From: Vespa crabro
Lineage: Eukaryota > Arthropoda > Insecta > Hymenoptera > Vespidae
DNA: 64,000 nt
NCBI RefSeq assembly: GCF_910589235.1
Contig: NC_060966.1
Coordinates: 558,001 to 622,000 of the forward strand
Direction of reading: 5' to 3'
Positions 41,595 through 55,575 of the stretch are shown piece by piece. The notes beneath the pieces are model-generated. The model did no database searches. It was given only the letters and a program-made list of their open reading frames with translations, and was not told the origin of the DNA. Made by a program: the position numbers and the translations under genes. Each line of letters starts with the position of its first letter. Positions within the stretch are counted from its first letter, which is position 1.

Positions 41595-42958
41595 GATTCA
41601 GAACATTGCATTTCATAAGATCAAACATCTATTTTATATTGGAATCAAAGTTTTTAACATTCTTTCATATCGTATATACGATTTTTCGCTCATATACGCG
41701 TATCGTCGAAAAACGAAAACTTGAAATCTCGTTCAATTTCAATGATTTTATATTCTATCGATGCAGAATAAAGAATATAACAAGAATATAACGTTTTTAC
41801 TATGTTTAAATACGCGTTTTCATATGATAATTGTCGAAAAACGTAATCGACATACGCGAATTTCGGTATATGCGAAGTTAATATCGTGAAATCTTTAATA
41901 ATACTTGTGCCACAGTTAGAAAAATGTTACCAATCGATTCAGAACATTGCTTTTCATAAGATCAAACATCTATTTTATATTGGAATCAAAGTTTTTAACA
42001 TTCTTTCATATCGTATATACGATTTTTCGCTCATATACGCGTATCGTCGAAAAACGAAAACTTGAAATCTCGTTCAATTTCAATGATTTTATATTCTATC
42101 GATGCAGAATAAAGAATATAACAAGAATATAACGTTTTTACTATGTTTAAATACGCGTTTTCATATGATAATTGTCGAAAAACGTAATCGACATACGCGA
42201 ATTTCGGTATATGCGAAGATAAAATCGTGAAATCTTTAATAATACTTGTGCCACAGTTAGAAAAATGTTACCAATCGATTCAGAACATTGCATTTCATAA
42301 GATCAAACATCTATTTTATATTGGAATCAAAGTTTTTAACATTCATTCATATCGTATATACGATTTTTCGCTCATATACGCGTATCGTCGAAAAACGAAA
42401 ACTTGAAATCTCGTTCAATTTCAATGATTTTATATTCAATCGATGCAGAATAAAGAATATAACAAGAATATAACGTTTTTACTATGTTTAAATACGGGTT
42501 TTCATATGATAATTGTCGAAAAACGTAATCGACATACGAGAATTTCGGTATATGCGAAGATAAAATCGTGAAATCTTTAATAATACTTGTGCCACAGTTA
42601 GAAAAATGTTACCAATCGATTCAGAACATTGCATTTCATAAGATCAAACATCTATTTTATATTGGAATCAAAGTTTTTAACATTCTTTCATATCGTATAT
42701 ACGATTTTTCGCTCATATACGCGTATCGTCGAAAAACGAAAACTTGAAATCTCGTTCAATTTCATTGATTTTATATTCTATCGATGCAGAATAAAGAATA
42801 TAACAAGAATATAACGTTTTTACTATGTTTAAATACGCGTTTTCATATGATAATTGTCGAAAAACGTAATCGACATACGCGAATTTCGGTATATGCGAAG
42901 ATAAAATCGTGAAATCTTTAATAATACTTGTGCCACAGTTAGAAAAATGTTACCAATC
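41595..42958 (+). repeat. Segment with a two-monomer echo of the 33.8/35.8 kb units
   Basis: The monomers at 42288 and 42629 repeat the whole marker set ATTCATTC (42345), TTCAATCGATG, TACGGGTTTTC, TACGAGAATTTC and TTTCATTGATT. They lie nineteen monomers (6480 bp including one inserted base) after the copy at 35808. The two preceding monomers are near consensus with private changes near 41880 and 41951. Confidence 0.82.
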
Positions 42959-44322
42959 GATTCAGAACATTGCATTTCATAAGATCAAACATCTATTTTA
43001 TATTGGAATCAAAGTTTTTAACATTCTTTCATATCGTATATACGATTTTTCGCTCATATACGCGTATCGTCGAAAAACGAAAACTTGAAATCTCGTTCAA
43101 TTTCAATGATTTTATATTCTATCGATGCAGAATAAAGAATATAACAAGAATATAAGGTTTTTACTATGTTTAAATACGCGTTTTCATATGATCATTGTCG
43201 AAAAACGTAATCGACATACGAGAATTTCGGTATATGCGAAGATAAAATCGTGAAATCTTTAATAATACTTGTGCCACAGTTAGAAAAATGTTACCAATCG
43301 ATTCAGAACATTGCATTTCATAAGATCAAACATCTATTTTATATTGGAATCAAAGTTTTTAACATTCTTTCATATCGGATATACGATTTTTCGCTCATAT
43401 ACGCGTATCGTCGAAAAACGAAAACTTGAAATCTCGTTCAATTTCAATGATTTTATATTCTATCGATGCAGAATAAAGAATATAACAAGAATATAACGTT
43501 TTTACTATGTTTAAATACGCGTTTTCATATGATAATTGTCGAAAAACGTAATCGACATACGCGAATTTCGGTATATGCGAAGATAAAATCGTGAAATCTT
43601 TAATAATACTTGTGCCACAGTTAGAAAAATGTTACCAATCGATTCAGAACATTGCATTTCATAAGATCAAACATCTATTTTATATTGGATTCAAAGTTTT
43701 TAACATTCTTTCATATCGTATATACGATTTTTCGCTCATATACGCGTATCGTCGAAAAACGAAAACTTGAAATCTCGTTCAATTTAAATGATTTTATATT
43801 CTATCGATGCAGAATAAAGAATATAACAAGAATATAACGTTTTTACTATGTTTAAATACGCGTTTTCATATGATCATTGTCGAAAAACGTAATCGACATA
43901 CGAGAATTTCGGTATATGCGAAGATAAAATCGTGAAATCTTTAATAATACTTGTGCCACAGTTAGAAAAATGTTACCAATCGATTCAGAACATTGCATTT
44001 CATAAGATCAAACATCTATTTTATATTGGAATCAAAGTTTTTAACATTCTTTCATATCGGATATACGATTTTTCGCTCATATACGCGTATCGTCGAAAAA
44101 CGAAAACTTGAAATCTCGTTCAATTTCAATGATTTTATATTCTATCGATGCAGAATAAAGAATATAACAAGAATATAACGTTTTTACTATGTTTAAATAC
44201 GCGTTTTCATATGATAATTGTCGAAAAACGTAATCGACATACGCGAATTTCGGTATATGCGAAGATAAAATCGTGAAATCTTTAATAATACTTGTGCCAC
44301 AGTTAGAAAAATGTTACCAATC
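42959..44322 (+). repeat. Tandem dimer duplication (2 x 682 bp)
   Basis: GATCATTGTCG (43193, 43875), TACGAGAATTTC and ATCGGATATACG (43378, 44060) each recur at 682 bp. The dimers differ by a few private bases (TATAAGGTTTTT in the first; TTGGATTC and AATTTAAATG in the second). Confidence 0.88.
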
Positions 44323-45004
44323 GATTCAGAACATTGCATTTCATAAGATCAAACATCTATTTTATATTGGAATCAAAGTTTTTAACATTCTTTCATATCG
44401 TATATACGATTTTTCGCTCATATACGCGTATCGTCGAAAAACGAAAACTTGAACTCTCGTTCAATTTCAATGATTTTATATCCTATCGATGCAGAATAAG
44501 GAATATAACAAGAATATAACGTTTTTACTATGTTTAAATACGCGTTTTCATATGATAATTGTCGAAAAACGTAATCGACATACGCGAATTTCGGTATATG
44601 CGAAGATAAAATCGTGAAATCTTTAATAATACTTGTGCCACAGTTAGAAAAATGTTACCAATCGATTCAGAACATTGCATTTCATAAGATCAAACATCTA
44701 TTTTATATTGGAATCAAAGTTTTTAACATTTTTTCATATCGTATATACGATTTTTCGCTCATATACGCGTATCGTCGAAAAACGAAAACTTGAAATCTCG
44801 TTCAATTTCAATGATTTTATATTCTATCGATGCAGAATAAAGAATATAACAAGAATATAACGTTTTTACTATGTTTAAATACGCGTTTTCATATGATAAT
44901 TGTCGAAAAACGTAATCGACATACGCGAATTTCGGTATATGCGAAGATAAAATCGTGAAATCTTTAATAATACTTGTGCCACAGTTAGAAAAATGTTACC
45001 AATC
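44323..45004 (+). repeat. Two linking monomers
   Basis: Near-consensus monomers between two higher-order domains. The first has GAACTCTCG, ATATCCTATCG and AATAAGGAAT; the second has ACATTTTTTCATATCG. No other element. Confidence 0.75.
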
Positions 45005-47050
45005 GATTCAGAACATTGCATTTCATAAGATCAAACATCTATTTTATATTGGAATCAAAGTTTTTTACATTCTTTCATATCGTATATACGATTTTTCGCT
45101 CATATACGCGTATCGTCGAAAAACGAAAACTTGAAATCTCGTTCAATTTCAATGATTTTATATTCTATCGATGCAGAATAAAGAATATAACAAGAATATA
45201 ACGTTTTTACTATGTTTAAATACGCGTTTTCATATGATAATTGTCGAAAAACGTAAACGACATACGCGAATTTCGGTATATGCGAAGATAAAATCGTGAA
45301 ATCTTTAATAATACTTGTGCCACAGTTAGAAAAATGTTACCAATCGATTCAGAACATTGCATTTCATAAGATCAAACATCTATTTTATCTTGCAATCAAA
45401 GTTTCTAACATTCTTTCATATCGTATATACGATTTTTCGCTCATATACGTGTATCGTCGAAAAACGAAAACTGGAAATCTCGTTCAATTTCAATGATTTT
45501 ATATTCTATCGATGCAGAATAAAGAATATAACAAGAATATAACGTTTTTACTATGTTTAAATACGCGTTTTCATATGATAATTGTCGAAAAACGTAATCG
45601 ACATACGCGAATTTCGGTATATGCGAAGATAAAATCATGAAATCTTTAATAATACTTGTGCCACAGTTAGAAAAATGATACCAATCGATTCAGAACATTG
45701 CATTTCATAAGATCAAACATCTATTTTATATTGGAATCAAAGTTTTTAACATTCTTTCATATCGTATATACGATTTTTCGCTCATATACGCGTATCGTCG
45801 AAAAACGAAAACTTGAAATCTCGTTCAATTTCAATGATTTTATATTCTATCGATGCAGAATAAAGAATATAACAAGAATATAACGTTTTTACTATGTTTA
45901 AATACGCGTTTTCATATGATAATTGTCGAAAAACGTAATCGACATACGCGAATTTCGGTATATGCGAAGATAAAATCGTGAAATCTTTAATAATACTTGT
46001 GCCACAGTTAGAAAAATGTTACCAATCGATTCAGAACATTGCATTTCATAAGATCAAACATCTATTTTATATTGGAATCAAAGTTTTTAACATTCTTTCA
46101 TATCGTATATACGATTTTTCGCTCATATACGCGTATCGTCGAAAAACGAAAACTTAAAATCTCGTTCAATTTCAATGATTTTATATTCTATCGATGCAGA
46201 ATAAAGAATATAACAAGAATATAACGTTTTTACTATGTTTAAATACGCGTTTTCATATGATAATTGTCGAAAAACGTAATCGACATACGCGAATTTCGGT
46301 ATATGCGAAGATAAAATCGTGAAATCTTTAATAATACTTGTGCCACAGTTAGAAAAATGTTACCAATCGATTCAAAACATTGCATTTCATAAGATCAAAC
46401 ATCTATTTTATATTGGAATCAAAGTTTTTAACATTCTTTCATATCGTATATACGATTTTTCGCTCATATACGCGTATCGTCGAAAAACGAAAACTTGAAA
46501 TCTCGTTCAATTTCAATGATTTTATATTCTATCGATGCAGAATAAAGAATATAACAAGAATATAACGTTTTTACTATGTTTAAATTCGCGTTTTCAGATG
46601 ATAATTGTCGAAAAACGTAATCGACATACGCGAATTTCGGTATATGGGAAGATAAAATCGTGAAATCTTTAATAATACTTGTGCCACAGTTAGAAAAATG
46701 TTACCAATCGATTCAGAACATTGCATTTCATAAGATCAAACATCTATTTTATATTGGAATCAAAGTTTTTAACATTCTTTCATATCGTATATACGATTTT
46801 TCGCTCATATACGCGTATCGTCGAAAAACGGAAACTTGAAATCTCGTTCAATTTCAATAATTTTATATTCTATCGAAGCAGAATAAAGAATATAACAAGA
46901 ATATAACGTTTTTACTATGTTTAAATACGCGTTTTCATAGGATAATTGTCGAAAAACGTAATCGACATACGCAAATTTCGATATATGCGAAGATAAAATC
47001 GTGAAATCTTTAATAATACTTGTGCCACAGTTAGAAAAATGTTACCAATC
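45005..47050 (+). repeat. 6-mer higher-order repeat (45-54 kb domain), unit 1
   Basis: Marker order: CGTAAACGAC (45257), TTGCAATCAAAG (45393) with ACGTGTATCG, AATCATGAAATC with AATGATACC, ATTCAAAACATTG, TTCAGATGATAA (46597) with ATGGGAAG, then ACGGAAAC, TCGAAGCAG (46877), CATAGGAT and CGCAAATTTCGATAT. All recur 2046 bp later in unit 2, except TCGAAGCAG and CATAGGAT, which appear there one monomer further on. Confidence 0.9.
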
Positions 47051-49096
47051 GATTCAGAACATTGCATTTCATAAGATCAAACATCTATTTTATATTGGAA
47101 TCAAAGTTTTTAACATTCTTTCATAACGTATATACGATTTTTCGCTCATATACGCGTATCGTCGAAAAACGAAAACTTGAAATCTCGTTCAATTTCAATG
47201 ATTTTATATTCTATCGATGCAGAATAAAGAATATAACAAGAATATAACGTTTTTACTATGTTTAAATACGCGTTTTCATATGATAATTGTCGAAAAACGT
47301 AAACGACATACGCGAATTTCGGTATATGCGAAGATAAAATCGTGAAATCTTTAATAATACTTGTGCCACAGTTAGAAAAATGTTACCAATCGATTCAGAA
47401 CATTGCATTTCATAAGATCAAACATCTATTTTATATTGCAATCAAAGTTTTTAACATTCTTTCATATCGTATATACGATTTTTCGCTCATATACGTGTAT
47501 CGTCGAAAAACGAAAACTTGAAATCTCGTTCACTTTCAATGATTTTATATTCTATCGATGCAGAATAAAGAATATAACAAGAATATAACGTTTTTACTAT
47601 GTTTAAATACGCGTTTTCATATGATAATTGTCGAAAAACGTAATCGACATACGCGAATTTCGGTATATGCGAAGATAAAATCATGAAATCTTTAATAATA
47701 CTTGTGCCACAGTTAGAAAAATGATACCAATCGATTCAGAACATTGCATTTCATAAGATCAAACATCTATTTTATATTGGAATCAAAGTTTTTAACATTC
47801 TTTCATATCGTATATACGATTTTTCGCTCATATACGCGTATCGTCGAAAAACGAAAACTTGAAATCTCGTTCAATTTCAATGATTTTATATTCTATCGAT
47901 GCAGAATAAAGAATATAACAAGAATATAACGTTTTTACTATGTTTAAATACGCGTTTTCATATGATAATTGTCGAAAAACGTAATCGACATACGCGAATT
48001 TCGGTATATGCGAAGATAAAATCGTGAAATCTTTAATAATACTTGTGCCACAGTTAGAAAAATGTTACCAATCGATTCAGAACATTGCATTTCATAAGAT
48101 CAAACATCTATTTTATATTGCAATCAAAGTTTTTAACATTCTTTCATATCGTATATACGATTTTTCGCTCATATACGTGTATCGTCGAAAAACGAAAACT
48201 TGAAATCTCGTTCAATTTCAATGATTTTATATTCTATCGATGCAGAATAAAGAATATAACAAGAATATAACGTTTTTACTATGTTTAAATACGCGTTTTC
48301 ATATGATAATTGTCGAAAAACGTAATCGACATACGCGAATTTCGGTATATGCGAAGATAAAATCGTGAAATCTTTAATAATACTTGTGCCACAGTTAGAA
48401 AAATGTTACCAATCGATTCAAAACATTGCATTTCATAAGATCAAACATCTATTTTATATTGGAATCAAAGTTTTTAACATTCTTTCATATCGTATATACG
48501 ATTTTTCGCTCATATACGCGTATCGTCGAAAAACGAAAACTTGAAATCTCGTTCAATTTCAATGATTTTATATTCTATCGATGCAGAATAAAGAATATAA
48601 CAAGAATATAACGTTTTTACTATGTTTAAATACGCGTTTTCAGATGATAATTGTCGAAAAACGTAATCGACATACGCGAATTTCGGTATATGGGAAGATA
48701 AAATCGTGAAATCTTTAATAATACTTGTGCCACAGTTAGAAAAATGTTACCAATCGATTCAGAACATTGCAATTCATAAGATCAAACATCTATTTTATAT
48801 TGGAATCAAAGTTTTTAACATTCTTTCATATCGTATATACGATTTTTCGCTCATATACGCGTATCGTCGAAAAACGGAAACTTGAAATCTCGTTCAATTT
48901 CAATGATTTTATATTCTATCGATGCAGAATAAAGAATATAACAAGAATATAACGTTTTTACTATGTTTAAATACGCGTTTTCATATGATAATTGTCGAAA
49001 AACGTAATCGACATACGCAAATTTCGATATATGCGAAGATAAAATCGTGAAATCTTTAATAATACTTGTGCCACAGTTAGAAAAATGTTACCAATC
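47051..49096 (+). repeat. 6-mer higher-order repeat (45-54 kb domain), unit 2
   Basis: CGTAAACGAC (47303), TTGCAATC (47439), AATCATGAAATC, ATTCAAAACATTG, TTCAGATGATAA (48643) and ATGGGAAG match unit 1 at +2046. A second TTGCAATC/ACGTGTATCG monomer is present (48121), two monomers after the first and absent at the matching place in unit 1, so a monomer-scale transfer occurred after duplication. Confidence 0.9.
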
Positions 49097-51142
49097 GATT
49101 CAGAACATTGCATTTCATAAGATCAAACATCTATTTTATATTGGAATCAAAGTTTTTAACATTCTTTCATATCGTATATACGATTTTTCGCTCATATACG
49201 CGTATCGTCGAAAAACGGAAACTTGAAATCTCGTTCAATTTCAATGATTTTATATTCTATCGAAGCAGAATAAAGAATATAACAAGAATATAACGTTTTT
49301 ACTATGTTTAAATACGCGTTTTCATAGGATAATTGTCGAAAAACGTAATCGACATACGCAAATTTCGGTATATGCGAAGATAAAATCGTGAAATCTTTAA
49401 TAATACTTGTGCCACAGTTAGAAAAATGTTACCAATCGATTCAGAACATTGCATTTCATAAGATCAAACATCTATTTTATATTGGAATCAAAGTTTTTAA
49501 CATTCTTTCATATCGTATATACGATTTTTCGCTCATATACGCGTATCGTCGAAAAACGAAAACTTGAAATCTCGTTCAATTTCAATGATTTTATATTCTA
49601 TCGATGCAGAATAAAGAATATAACAAGAATATAACGTTTTTACTATGTTTAAATACGCGTTTTCATCGGATAATTGTCGAAAAACGTAATCGACATACGC
49701 AAATTTCGGTATATGCGAAGATAAAATCGTGAAATCTTTAATAATACTTGTGCCACAGTTAGAAAAATGTTACCAATCGATTCAGAACATTGCATTTCAT
49801 AAGATCAAACATCTATTTTATATTGGAATCAAAGTTTTTAACATTCTTTCATATCGTATATACGATTTTTCGCACATTTACGCGTATCGTCGAAAAACGA
49901 AAACTTGAAATCTCGTTCAATTTCAATGATTTTATATTCTATCGATGCAGAATAAAGAATATAACAAGAATATAACGTTTTTACTATGTTTAAATACGCG
50001 TTTTCATATGATAATTGTCGAAAAACGTAATCGACATACGCGAATTTCGGTATATGCGAAGATAAAATCGTGAAATCTTTAATAATACTTGTGCCACAGT
50101 TAGAAAAATGTTACCAATCGATTCAGAACATTGCATTTCATAAGATCAAACATCTATTTTATATTGGAATCAAAGTTTTTAACATTCTTTCATATCGTAT
50201 ATACGATTTTTCGCTCATATACGCGTATCGTCGAAAAACGGAAACTTGAAATCTCGTTCAATTTCAATGATTTTATATTCTATCGATGCAGAATAAAGAA
50301 TATAACAAGAATATAACGTTTTTACTATGTTTAAATACGCGTTTTCATAGGATAATTGTCGAAAAACGTAATCGACATACGCAAATTTCGGTATATGCGA
50401 AGATAAAATCGTGAAATCTTTAATAATACTTGTGCCACAGTTAGAAAAATGTTACCAATCGATTCAGAACATTGCATTTCATAAGATCAAACATCTATTT
50501 TATATTGGAATCAAAGTTTTTAACATTCTTTCATATCGTATATACGATTTTTCGCTCATATACGCGTATCGTCGAAAAACGAAAACTTGAAATCTCGTTC
50601 AATTTCAATGATTTTATATTCTATCGATGCAGAATAAAGAATATAACAAGAATATAACGTTTTTACTATGTTTAAATACGCGTTTTCATATGATAATTGT
50701 CGAAAAACGTAATCGACATACGAGAATTTCGGTATATGCGAAGATAAAATCGTGAAATCTTTAATAATACTTGTGCCACAGTTAGAAAAATGTTACCAAT
50801 CGATTCAGAACATTGCATTTCATAAGATCAAACATCTATTTTATATTGGAATCAAAGTTTTTAACATTCTTTCATATCGTATATACGATTTTTCGCTCAT
50901 ATACGCGTATCGTCGAAAAACGAAAACTTGAAATCTCGTTCAATTTCAATGATTTTATATTCTATCGATGCAGAATAAAGAATATAACAAGAATATAACG
51001 TTTTTACTATGTTTAAATACGCGTTTTCATATGATAATTGTCGAAAAACGTAATCGACATACGCGAATTTCGGTATATGCGAAGATAAAATCGTGAAATC
51101 TTTAATAATACTTGTGCCACAGTTAGAAAAATGTTACCAATC
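49097..51142 (+). repeat. 6-mer higher-order repeat (45-54 kb domain), unit 3
   Basis: Opens with the TCGAAGCAG monomer (49264), followed by CATAGGAT and CGCAAATTTCGG. It contains CGCACATTTACG (49874), ACGGAAAC with CATAGGAT (copy at 50131) and TACGAGAATTTC (copy at 50472). The opening marker recurs at 51310 and 53356, exact 2046-bp steps. Relative to unit 2 the marker set has largely turned over, although the phase is kept. Confidence 0.88.
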
Positions 51143-53188
51143 GATTCAGAACATTGCATTTCATAAGATCAAACATCTATTTTATATTGGAATCAAAGTT
51201 TTTAACATTCTTTCATATCGTATATACGATTTTTCGCTCATATACGCGTATCGTCGAAAAACGAAAACTTGAAATCTCGTTCAATTTCAATGATTTTATA
51301 TTCTATCGAAGCAGAATAAAGAATATAACAAGAATATAACGTTTTTACTATGTTTAAATACGCGTTTTCATAGGATAATTGTCGAAAAACGTAATCGACA
51401 TACGCAAATTTCGGTATATGCGAAGATAAAATCGTGAAATCTTTAATAATACTTGTGCCACAGTTAGAAAAATGTTACCAATCGATTCAGAACATTGCAT
51501 TTCATAAGATCAAACATCTATTTTATATTGGAATCAAAGTTTTTAACATTCTTTCATATCGTATATACGATTTTTCGCTCATATACGCGTATCGTCGAAA
51601 AACGAAAACTTGAAATCTCGTTCAATTTCAATGATTTTATATTCTATCGATGCAGAATAAAGAATATAACAAGAATATAACGTTTTTACTATGTTTAAAT
51701 ACGCGTTTTCATATGATAATTGTCGAAAAACGTAATCGACATACGAGAATTTCGGTATATGCGAAGATAAAATCGTGAAATCTTTAATAATACTTGTGCC
51801 ACAGTTAGAAAAATGTTACCAATCGATTCAGAACATTGCATTTCATAAGATCAAACATCTATTTTATATTGGAATCAAAGTTTTTAACATTCTTTCATAT
51901 CGTATATACGATTTTTCGCACATTTACGCGTATCGTCGAAAAACGAAAACTTGAAATCTCGTTCAATTTCAATGATTTTATATTCTATCGATGCAGAATA
52001 AAGAATATAACAAGAATATAACGTTTTTACTATGTTTAAATACGCGTTTTCATATGATAATTGTCGAAAAACCTAATCGACATACGCGAATTTCGGTATA
52101 TGCGAAGATAAAATCGTGAAATCTTTAATAATACTTGTGCCACAGTTAGAAAAATGTTACCAATCGATTCAGAACATTGCATTTCATAAGATCAAACATC
52201 TATTTTATATTGGAATCAAAGTTTTTAACATTCTTTCATATCGTATATACGATTTTTCGCTCATATACGCGTATCGTCGAAAAACGGAAACTTGAAATCT
52301 CGTTCAATTTCAATGATTTTATATTCTATCGATGCAGAATAAAGAATATAACAAGAATATAACGTTTTTACTATGTTTAAATACGCGTTTTCATAGGATA
52401 ATTGTCGAAAAACGTAATCGACATACGCAAATTTCGGTATATGCGAAGATAAAATCGTGAAATCTTTAATAATACTTGTGCCACAGTTAGAAAAATGTTA
52501 CCAATCGATTCAGAACATTGCATTTCATAAGATCAAACATCTATTTTATATTGGAATCAAAGTTTTTAACATTCTTTCATATCGTATATACGATTTTTCG
52601 CTCATATACGCGTATCGTCGAAAAACGGAAACTTGAAATCTCGTTCAATTTCAATGATTTTATATTCTATCGATGCAGAATAAAGAATATAACAAGAATA
52701 TAACGTTTTTACTATGTTTAAATACGCGTTTTCATAGGATAATTGTCGAAAAACGTAATCGACATACGCAAATTTCGGTATATGCGAAGATAAAATCGTG
52801 AAATCTTTAATAATACTTGTGCCACAGTTAGAAAAATGTTACCAATCGATTCAGAACATTGCATTTCATAAGATCAAACATCTATTTTATATTGGAATCA
52901 AAGTTTTTAACATTCTTTCATATCGTATATACGATTTTTCGCTCATATACGCGTATCGTCGAAAAACGAAAACTTGAAATCTCGTTCAATTTCAATGATT
53001 TTATATTCTATCGATGCAGAATAAAGAATATAACAAGAATATAACGTTTTTACTATGTTTAAATACGCGTTTTCATATGATAATTGTCGAAAAACGTAAT
53101 CGACATACGAGAATTTCGGTATATGCGAAGATAAAATCGTGAAATCTTTAATAATACTTGTGCCACAGTTAGAAAAATGTTACCAATC
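51143..53188 (+). repeat. 6-mer higher-order repeat (45-54 kb domain), unit 4
   Basis: TCGAAGCAG (51310), TACGAGAATTTC, CGCACATTTACG (51920), ACGGAAAC with CATAGGAT (copy at 52177) and TACGAGAATTTC (copy at 52859) follow the order of unit 3. The ACGGAAAC/CATAGGAT monomer is present twice in a row here (52177 and 52518), where unit 3 has one. Confidence 0.88.
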
Positions 53189-54211
53189 GATTCAGAACAT
53201 TGCATTTCATAAGATCAAACATCTATTTTATATTGGAATCAAAGTTTTTAACATTCTTTCATATCGTATATACGATTTTTCGCTCATATACGCGTATCGT
53301 CGAAAAACGAAAACTTGAAATCTCGTTCAATTTCAATGATTTTATATTCTATCGAAGCAGAATAAAGAATATAACAAGAATATAACGTTTTTACAATGTT
53401 TAAATACGCGTTTTCATAGGATAATTGTCGAAAAACGTAATCGACATACGCAAATTTCGGTATATGCGAAGATAAAATCGTGAAATCTTTAATAATACTT
53501 GTGCCACAGTTAGAAAAATGTTACCAATCGATTCAGAACATTGCATTTCATAAGATCAAACATCTATTTTATATTGGAATCAAAGTTTTTAACATTCTTT
53601 CATATCGTATATACGATTTTTCGCTCATATACGCGTATCGTCGAAAAACGAAAACTTGAAATCTCGTTCAATTTCAATGATTTTATATTCTATCGATGCA
53701 GAATAAAGAATATAACAAGAATATAACGTTTTTACTATGTTTAAATACGCGTTTTCATATGATAATTGTCGAAAAACGTAATCGACATACGAGAATTTCG
53801 GTATATGCGAAGATAAAATCGTGAAATCTTTAATAATACTTGTGCCACAGTTAGAAAAATGTTACCAATCGATTCAGAACATTGCATTTCATAAGATCAA
53901 ACATCTATTTTATATTGGAATCAAAGTTTTTAACATTCTTTCATATCGTATATACGATTTTTCGCTCATATACGCGTATCGTCGAAAAACGAAAACTTGA
54001 AATCTCGTTCAATTTCAATGATTTTATATTCTATCGATGCAGAATAAAGAATATAACAAGAATATAACGTTTTTACTATGTTTAAATACGCGTTTTCATA
54101 TGATAATTGTCGAAAAACGTAATCGACATACGCGAATTTCGGTATATGCGAAGATAAAATCGTGAAATCTTTAATAATACTTGTGCCACAGTTAGAAAAA
54201 TGTTACCAATC
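53189..54211 (+). repeat. Start of a fifth 6-mer unit, truncated by a domain change
   Basis: TCGAAGCAG (53356), CATAGGAT, CGCAAATTTCGG and, in the next monomer, TACGAGAATTTC continue the preceding pattern for two monomers. The third monomer is at consensus, and the markers of the following 4-mer domain begin at 54431. Confidence 0.8.
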
Positions 54212-55575
54212 GATTCAGAACATTGCATTTCATAAGATCAAACATCTATTTTATATTGGAATCAAAGTTTTTAACATTCTTTCATATCGTATATACGATT
54301 TTTCGCTCATATACGCGTATCGTCGAAAAACGAAAACTTGAAATCTCGTTCAATTTCAATGATTTTATATTCTATCGATGCAGAATAAAGAATATAACAA
54401 GAATATAACGTTTTTACTATGTTTAAATACACGTTTTCATATGATAATTGTCGAAAAACGTAATCGACATACGCGAATTTCGGTATATGCGAAGATAAAA
54501 TCGTGAAATCTTTAATAATACTTGTGCCACAGTTAGAAAAATGTTACCAATCGATTCAGAACATTGCATTTCATAAGATCAAACATCTATTTTATATTGG
54601 AATCAAAGTTTTTAACATTCTTTCATATCGTATATACGATTTTTCGCTCATATACGCGTATCGTCGAAAAACGAAAACTTGAAATCTCGTTCAATTTCAA
54701 TGATTTTATATTCTATCGATGCAGAATAAAGAATATAACAAGAATATAACGTTTTTACTATGTTTAAATACGCGTTTTCATATGATAATTGTCGAAAAAC
54801 GTAATCGACATACGCGAATTTCGGTATATGCGAAGATAAAATCGTGAAATCTTTAATAATACTTGTGCCAAAGTTAGAAAAATGTTACCAATCGATTCAG
54901 AACATTGCATTTCATAAGATCAAACATCTATTTTATATTGGAATCAAAGTTTTTAACATTCTTTCATATCGTATATACGATTTTTCGCTCATATACGCGT
55001 ATCGTCGAAAAACGAAAACTTGAAATCTCGTTCAATTTCAATGATTTTATATTCTATCGATGCAGAATAAAGAATATAACAAGAATATAACGTTTTTACT
55101 ATGTTTAAATACGCGTTTTCATATGATAAGTGTCGAAAAACGTAATCGACATACGAGAATTTCGGTATATGCGAAGATAAAATCGTGAAATCTTTAATAA
55201 TACCTGTGCCACAGTTAGAAAAATGTTACCAATCGATTCAGAACATTGCATTTCATAAGATCAAACATCTATTTTATATTGGAATCAAAGTTTTTAACAT
55301 TCTTTCATATCGTATATACGATTTTTCGCTCATATACGCGTATCGTCGAAAAACGAAAACTTGAAATCTCGTTCAATTTCAATGATTTTATATTCTATCG
55401 ATGCAGAATAAAGAATATAACAAGAATATAACGTTTTTACTATGTTTAAATACGCGTTTTCATATGATAATTGTCGAAAAACGTAATCGACATACGCGAA
55501 TTTCGGTATATGCGAAGATAAAATCGTGAAATCTTTAATAATACTTGTGCCACAGTTAGAAAAATGTTACCAATC
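54212..55575 (+). repeat. 4-mer higher-order repeat, unit 1 (1364 bp)
   Basis: Monomer 1 has TACACGTTTTC (54431), monomer 2 has TGCCAAAGTTAG (54871), monomer 3 has GATAAGTGTCG (55130) with TACGAGAATTTC, and monomer 4 is at consensus. The three markers recur in the same order in two further units. A private TACCTGTGCC near 55204 distinguishes this unit. Confidence 0.93.
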
